From the NCBI GenBank assembly GCA_903825095.1, contig CAIJZF010000310.1, positions 1 through 9,073 on the forward strand: a DNA stretch of 9,073 nucleotides, given 5' to 3'. Below, one piece after another: positions 5,692 through 9,073 of this stretch (position 1 is its first letter; every line of letters starts with the position of its first letter). The notes beneath the pieces are model-generated. The model was not told the DNA's origin. It was given only the letters and a program-made list of their open reading frames with translations, and ran no database searches. A program made the position numbers and the translations under genes. The DNA is from an uncultured Bacteroidota bacterium (GTDB lineage: Bacteria; Bacteroidota; Bacteroidia; Chitinophagales; Chitinophagaceae).

Positions 5692-6981
5692 ATGAAGCCT
5701 CCCATTAGCCTACCTATTCAGGATTTTGACTACGATTTACCTGATCAAAGTATTGCCTATACACCTGCCACCAATAGATCCGATAGCAAGCTTCTAGTAT
5801 GGGATAAACAGATCATTGCAGAAAGCAGCTACAATCATATTGCAAAATTCATTCCCGAAAAGGCGGCGCTATTTTTCAACAACAGTAAAGTAATTGCTGC
5901 AAGAATTCATTTTCAAAAAGCAAATAATTCTACTATTGAAATTTTTTGTTTAGAACCTAGTGCTGCCTACCAGCCTATCTCCATGGCCATGCAGGCTACA
6001 CGAAAAGTTGAATGGATTTGTTTAGTGGGTGGTGCAAAAAAATGGAAAGAAGATTTTTTAGAAAAAGAATTTGAAATTATTACTCCATCAAATAATAATA
6101 ATAATAATAATAACGGGGTCACTATTAAAGTGCACGCTAAAAAAATAAAATCATTGGATGGGAAATTTTTAATTGAATTTTCTTGGGACAACGATACCAT
6201 TAGCTTCTCTGAAATAATTGAGCATATTGGAAGTATTCCACTTCCTCCTTATATACAACGCGCTACCACCGAGGAAGATAAAGATAGATATCAAACTACT
6301 TATGCAAAAGAAGAAGGTTCTGTAGCAGCACCAACCGCAGGTCTTCATTTTAATGATGCAATTTTTGAATCGCTTACTAAAAAAAATTGTAGCATAAATT
6401 TTATAAGCTTACATGTTGGGGCCGGTACTTTTATGCCTGTTAAAACAGACAATATTACCGACCATGAAATGCATGCAGAAGTTTTTGAAATTACCTCTAC
6501 TACGTTAACAGATTTAATAGACATTGCAAAACAAAAAGAATTAAACCCTGCCCATTATACACCAGTGATTGTAGTAGGCACAACTACTTTAAGAACATTA
6601 GAGACCTTGTATTGGTTAGGCGTAAAATTAATACGTAATCCAAGCCTAAAAGAAAATAAGGACCTGCACTTAGTTCAATGGGACGCCTATGTTACTAATA
6701 ATAGTATACCTGTGAAAGATGCACTTGGTACTTTGCTAAGCTGGATGCAATCACATCAAATGTATTCGCTTCTTACTAGTACTCAATTAATGATTGTACC
6801 AGGATATAGTTTTAAAATAGCGAATGGCTTAGTGACTAATTTTCACCAGCCAAAATCGACCTTACTTTTAATTATTGCAGCCATTACAGGGGATAAGTGG
6901 AAAAACATTTACCAGCATGCCATTGATAATGATTACCGTTTTTTAAGTTACGGAGATGGTTGCTTTTTTACTATTCATTAG
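5692..6981 (+). CDS. queA: S-adenosylmethionine:tRNA ribosyltransferase-isomerase QueA
   Basis: Queuosine-pathway enzyme that moves the ribosyl part of SAM onto preQ1 at position 34 of tRNAs, giving epoxyqueuosine-tRNA. Visible signatures: DFDYDLP (11-17), FFNNSKVIAARI (61-72), SIPLPPYIQR (181-190), RYQTTYA (199-205), VAAPTAGLHF (211-220), LHVGAGTFMPVK (240-251), MHAEVFEI (260-267), VVGTTTLRTLE (294-304), PGYSFKIANGLVTNFHQPKSTLL (start 370) and YRFLSYGDGCFF (415-426). With this start it has 429 residues, against roughly 350 in E. coli. The extra length is a segment containing eight asparagines (134-141) and about 35 residues between RTLE and PGY. The frame is open back to a GTG at 5608 and has another ATG at 5677; I chose 5692 because family homology begins there. 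It is divergent from mraZ and convergent with the kinase gene. No other queuosine gene is in view. Confidence 0.92.
   Translation: MKPPISLPIQDFDYDLPDQSIAYTPATNRSDSKLLVWDKQIIAESSYNHIAKFIPEKAALFFNNSKVIAARIHFQKANNSTIEIFCLEPSAAYQPISMAMQATRKVEWICLVGGAKKWKEDFLEKEFEIITPSNNNNNNNNGVTIKVHAKKIKSLDGKFLIEFSWDNDTISFSEIIEHIGSIPLPPYIQRATTEEDKDRYQTTYAKEEGSVAAPTAGLHFNDAIFESLTKKNCSINFISLHVGAGTFMPVKTDNITDHEMHAEVFEITSTTLTDLIDIAKQKELNPAHYTPVIVVGTTTLRTLETLYWLGVKLIRNPSLKENKDLHLVQWDAYVTNNSIPVKDALGTLLSWMQSHQMYSLLTSTQLMIVPGYSFKIANGLVTNFHQPKSTLLLIIAAITGDKWKNIYQHAIDNDYRFLSYGDGCFFTIH
6091..6114 (+). repeat. In-frame (AAT)7AAC microsatellite in queA
   Basis: Seven AAT units plus one AAC encode eight consecutive asparagines at residues 134-141 of QueA. 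The tract lies in a poorly conserved stretch between the N-terminal FFNNSKV motif and the SIPLPPYIQR motif. As the unit is three bases, slippage would add or remove asparagines without a frameshift. No other simple repeat of this length is apparent in the window. Confidence 0.95.
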
Positions 6982-7057
6982 AAAGACTAAACAGTAAAGA
7001 CGTATGAGGGATAAAGTACTTAAGCGCTAAATATTAGGCCAAGCATTAAGCTATATA

Positions 7058-8368
7058 TTAATTAGGAAGTATAATTTCAATGGCAGTGCCTACGCCAATT
7101 TCACTATGTACTGTGATTTGACCTTTATGTGAATCAATCACCCATTTCACATAACTCATGCCTAAACCATATCCTTTTACATCATGCACATTACCTGAAT
7201 GTGCTCTGTAAAATTTTTCAAAAATATGTTTTCTTGCATTGGCGTCCATACCTATGCCCTTATCTATAATACGAATACAGGTTTTATTATTCAGAGTCTT
7301 GGTTTGAATAGTAATATCTATCTCGCTTTTTGAATATTTAATAGCATTGTCAATCAAATTAGATAATACATGTAGCAAGTGCTCTTCATCTACCTTAATT
7401 AATGAAGGACTGGCCTCTAAAATAGTTTGCACATTGGAGGGCTTCCCTTCTAATTGTAATTTAAAACTATCCACCACCCCAAGTATTAAATCATGCAAAT
7501 CCACTTCTTGCTTATTCAGCTCATTTTCTTTTTTATCCAATTGAGCCGCTTGCAAAATGGTTTCTACATGCTTATTCATCCTTACATTTTCTTCCTTAAT
7601 AATATTACTGAAATAGTCTACCGACTTAGGATCGGTATTCACCTTGGTGCTTTTCAAAGCATCTACCGCTAAAGAGATAGTGGCCAATGGCGTTTTAAGC
7701 TCATGGGTCATATTATTAATGAAGTCTCTTTTAATCTCCACCAACTTTCGCTGTGTCATAAGTGAGCGAATGGTAATAAAGAAGGCTGCAAGTACCACTA
7801 TAATAAATACAACCACCCCTATAATTACCCATAATAAAGAGCGTAATAAATAATAGCGAATATTGGGAGCTACAATAATAATAGTCTCAAAGGGACCGGT
7901 AGGTTCCATTATATCAGAAGGAATTACTGTTATTCTTGCTTGAAGGGTATTTATTTCATCTGAAAAAACATCTTCAAATTTCTTACTCTTCATTTCAATA
8001 TTGCCTTTCTTATCGGCAATGGCAAATTCGAAATTCAAGTCGCTTAGACCATACTTATCTAAAGCTAATTTTATCTTTTTTTGCATTTCCTCATAGTTGT
8101 ATATGTCGGAAATGGTGGTTTCTTCGAAATTATGTAAATGATAATCGTCGTTTAGTCCCAGACCCTTTTTAGGCAAACGAAATGACAAACCACTATTCAC
8201 TTTTTTACTTACATCATTAGAGACTAATACACCTGATTGATTGAGCTTATCTGATAATTGATTTTTTTGTAAAAACATTAAACCCTGCAACCAAGATATT
8301 TGTATAAATAAAATGCCCAATATAGACAGTGCTATTAAAACAAAAATAACTGGGAATGTTTTTTTCAT
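7058..8368 (-). CDS. Membrane sensor histidine kinase (orphan in this window)
   Basis: Two-component sensor of 436 residues. A first membrane helix (about 6-26) and a second (about 177-199) flank a predicted extracytoplasmic domain of about 145 residues that I cannot assign to a known sensor family. The cytoplasmic part has a HisKA dimerisation domain with the H-box NNMTHELKTPLATI (218-231, phospho-acceptor H222). It is followed by a HATPase_c domain with an N-box NLIDNAIKYS (337-346), a G1 box DKGIGM (369-374), an F-box IFEKFYR (382-388) and a G2 box GYGLGM (399-404). All catalytic motifs look intact, so it should autophosphorylate. No HAMP or PAS domain is obvious. No response regulator adjoins it: upstream is atpC, separated by a terminator, and downstream is convergent queA. 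The ligand and partner are unknown. The ATG at 8368 directly precedes a typical MKK-plus-helix start. Confidence 0.93.
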   Translation of the reverse strand: MKKTFPVIFVLIALSILGILFIQISWLQGLMFLQKNQLSDKLNQSGVLVSNDVSKKVNSGLSFRLPKKGLGLNDDYHLHNFEETTISDIYNYEEMQKKIKLALDKYGLSDLNFEFAIADKKGNIEMKSKKFEDVFSDEINTLQARITVIPSDIMEPTGPFETIIIVAPNIRYYLLRSLLWVIIGVVVFIIVVLAAFFITIRSLMTQRKLVEIKRDFINNMTHELKTPLATISLAVDALKSTKVNTDPKSVDYFSNIIKEENVRMNKHVETILQAAQLDKKENELNKQEVDLHDLILGVVDSFKLQLEGKPSNVQTILEASPSLIKVDEEHLLHVLSNLIDNAIKYSKSEIDITIQTKTLNNKTCIRIIDKGIGMDANARKHIFEKFYRAHSGNVHDVKGYGLGMSYVKWVIDSHKGQITVHSEIGVGTAIEIILPN

Positions 8369-8409
8369 AAGTTCAAGTTCTGTACTGCCCGCTAAGGCTA
8401 TGTGAATAT

Positions 8410-8442
8410 AAAAAAAATCCCGGCTACCATGGGCAACCGGGA
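8410..8442 (-). terminator. Rho-independent terminator of the atpD-atpC operon
   Basis: On the minus strand, TCCCGGTTGCC (8442-8432) and GGTAGCCGGGA (8428-8418) form an 11-bp stem with two G-T wobbles and a CAT loop. Eight T follow immediately (8417-8410). It begins 45 bp after the atpC stop and ends about 40 bp before the kinase ATG, so it separates the ATP synthase transcript from the kinase gene. It is by far the most GC-rich short element in the region. No T-tract follows it on the plus strand, so it should act in one direction. Confidence 0.93.
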
Positions 8443-8487
8443 CAATTATTTAGAAACATCCAAAGAATTAGGATGCTATTAACGTAT

Positions 8488-8733
8488 TTATAAAACGCCT
8501 TCTACCAAAACAGTGGCTTGGTTATTAATTACCTCTACAAATCCACCTTGAATAGCATAAGTTTCTGAAGCAAGTCCTTTTTTCAAGACTTTCACTTGCC
8601 CAACACCTAAAGCACTTACCATGGGTGCATGTTTATCTAAGACTTCAAATAACCCGTCAATACCAGGCAATTGAACGCCTTGTACTTCTCCGCTATAAAG
8701 CTTTTTTTCGGGTGTCAAAATTTCTAATAACAT
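8488..8733 (-). CDS. atpC: F1F0 ATP synthase epsilon subunit AtpC (short form)
   Basis: Central-stalk subunit of the F1 sector of ATP synthase that couples rotor and catalytic head. The 81 residues correspond to the N-terminal beta-sandwich domain only. They include LEILTPEKKLYSGEV (3-17), the family motif LPGIDGLFEVLDKHAPM (22-38) and GGFVEV (63-68), ending at VLVEGVL. The E. coli protein is about 139 residues and has an additional C-terminal helical hairpin that can inhibit ATP hydrolysis; that part is missing here. Short epsilon subunits are usual in Bacteroidota, and the frame ends cleanly before a terminator, so I read this as a natural short form rather than a truncation. It follows atpD by 44 bp, the standard order. 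Confidence 0.95.
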   Translation of the reverse strand: MLLEILTPEKKLYSGEVQGVQLPGIDGLFEVLDKHAPMVSALGVGQVKVLKKGLASETYAIQGGFVEVINNQATVLVEGVL

Positions 8734-8751
8734 GCGTACAGTTTAATGTAT

Positions 8752-8773
8752 TCGTTTAAAATAATCGTTTAAA
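8752..8773 (-). repeat. Short direct repeat in the atpD-atpC spacer
   Basis: The 9-mer TTTAAACGA (minus strand) occurs twice, at 8773-8765 and 8760-8752, with four bases between. The spacer is strongly AT-rich, as is common upstream of start codons in Bacteroidota, and no Shine-Dalgarno sequence precedes the atpC ATG. Each copy contains the palindrome TTTAAA. A role in atpC translation or mRNA processing is possible, but nothing shows it. Confidence 0.5.
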
Positions 8774-8777
8774 GCAA

Positions 8778-9073
<296 letters not shown>

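Noticed and set aside
6982..7057. Possible bidirectional terminator between convergent queA and the kinase gene.
   Set aside because: Only weak, bulged inverted repeats (CTTAAG-like arms, CTAA/TTAG) without a T-tract on either strand.

Overview
The window looks like ordinary chromosomal housekeeping sequence from an AT-rich member of the Bacteroidota, most likely Chitinophagales/Chitinophagaceae. This rests on protein style and gene order, not on a search. The supporting signs are the dcw order mraZ-rsmH-ftsL-ftsI-murE-mraY without murF, a PASTA-tailed FtsI, an ATP synthase epsilon subunit of only 81 residues, few Shine-Dalgarno sequences, and TAnnTTTG-like promoter elements.

Layout. From 5439 down to base 1 on the minus strand lies the start of the division and cell-wall (dcw) cluster: mraZ, rsmH, ftsL, ftsI, murE and the first 30 codons of mraY, which runs off the left edge. 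These genes are packed with gaps of 2-9 bp and one 1-bp overlap, so they are almost certainly one operon. Together they cover its autoregulator (MraZ), rRNA methylation of the decoding centre (RsmH), the septal synthase and its partner (FtsI, FtsL), and two cytoplasmic/membrane steps of peptidoglycan precursor synthesis (MurE, MraY). On the plus strand, queA (5692-6981) diverges from mraZ across a 252-bp intergenic region. A sensor histidine kinase (7058-8368, minus) is convergent with queA, and no response regulator is next to it. At the right edge are atpC and the 3' end of atpD on the minus strand. They are closed by a strong intrinsic terminator at 8410-8442 that separates them from the kinase.

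Regulatory sequence is the most informative part. Upstream of mraZ, four GTG-centred boxes repeat at exactly 10 bp (5460-5499). This matches the known architecture of MraZ operators, and the boxes overlap a plausible promoter. On the queA side, the same intergenic region holds a hairpin followed by six T, whose 3' arm could instead pair with an upstream segment. That is an attenuator-like arrangement, but it is unproven and competes with a simpler model in which queA starts from a TACCTTTG element a few bases before its ATG. QueA also carries an in-frame AAT microsatellite encoding eight asparagines.

I found no tRNA, rRNA, CRISPR array, insertion sequence, prophage or defence system, and no gene-free stretch longer than 300 bp. 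The 76 bp between the convergent queA and kinase genes hold only weak inverted repeats without a T-tract. I see no evidence of a wholly new biological system. The items worth a second look are the intergenic regulatory elements and some protein-level details.
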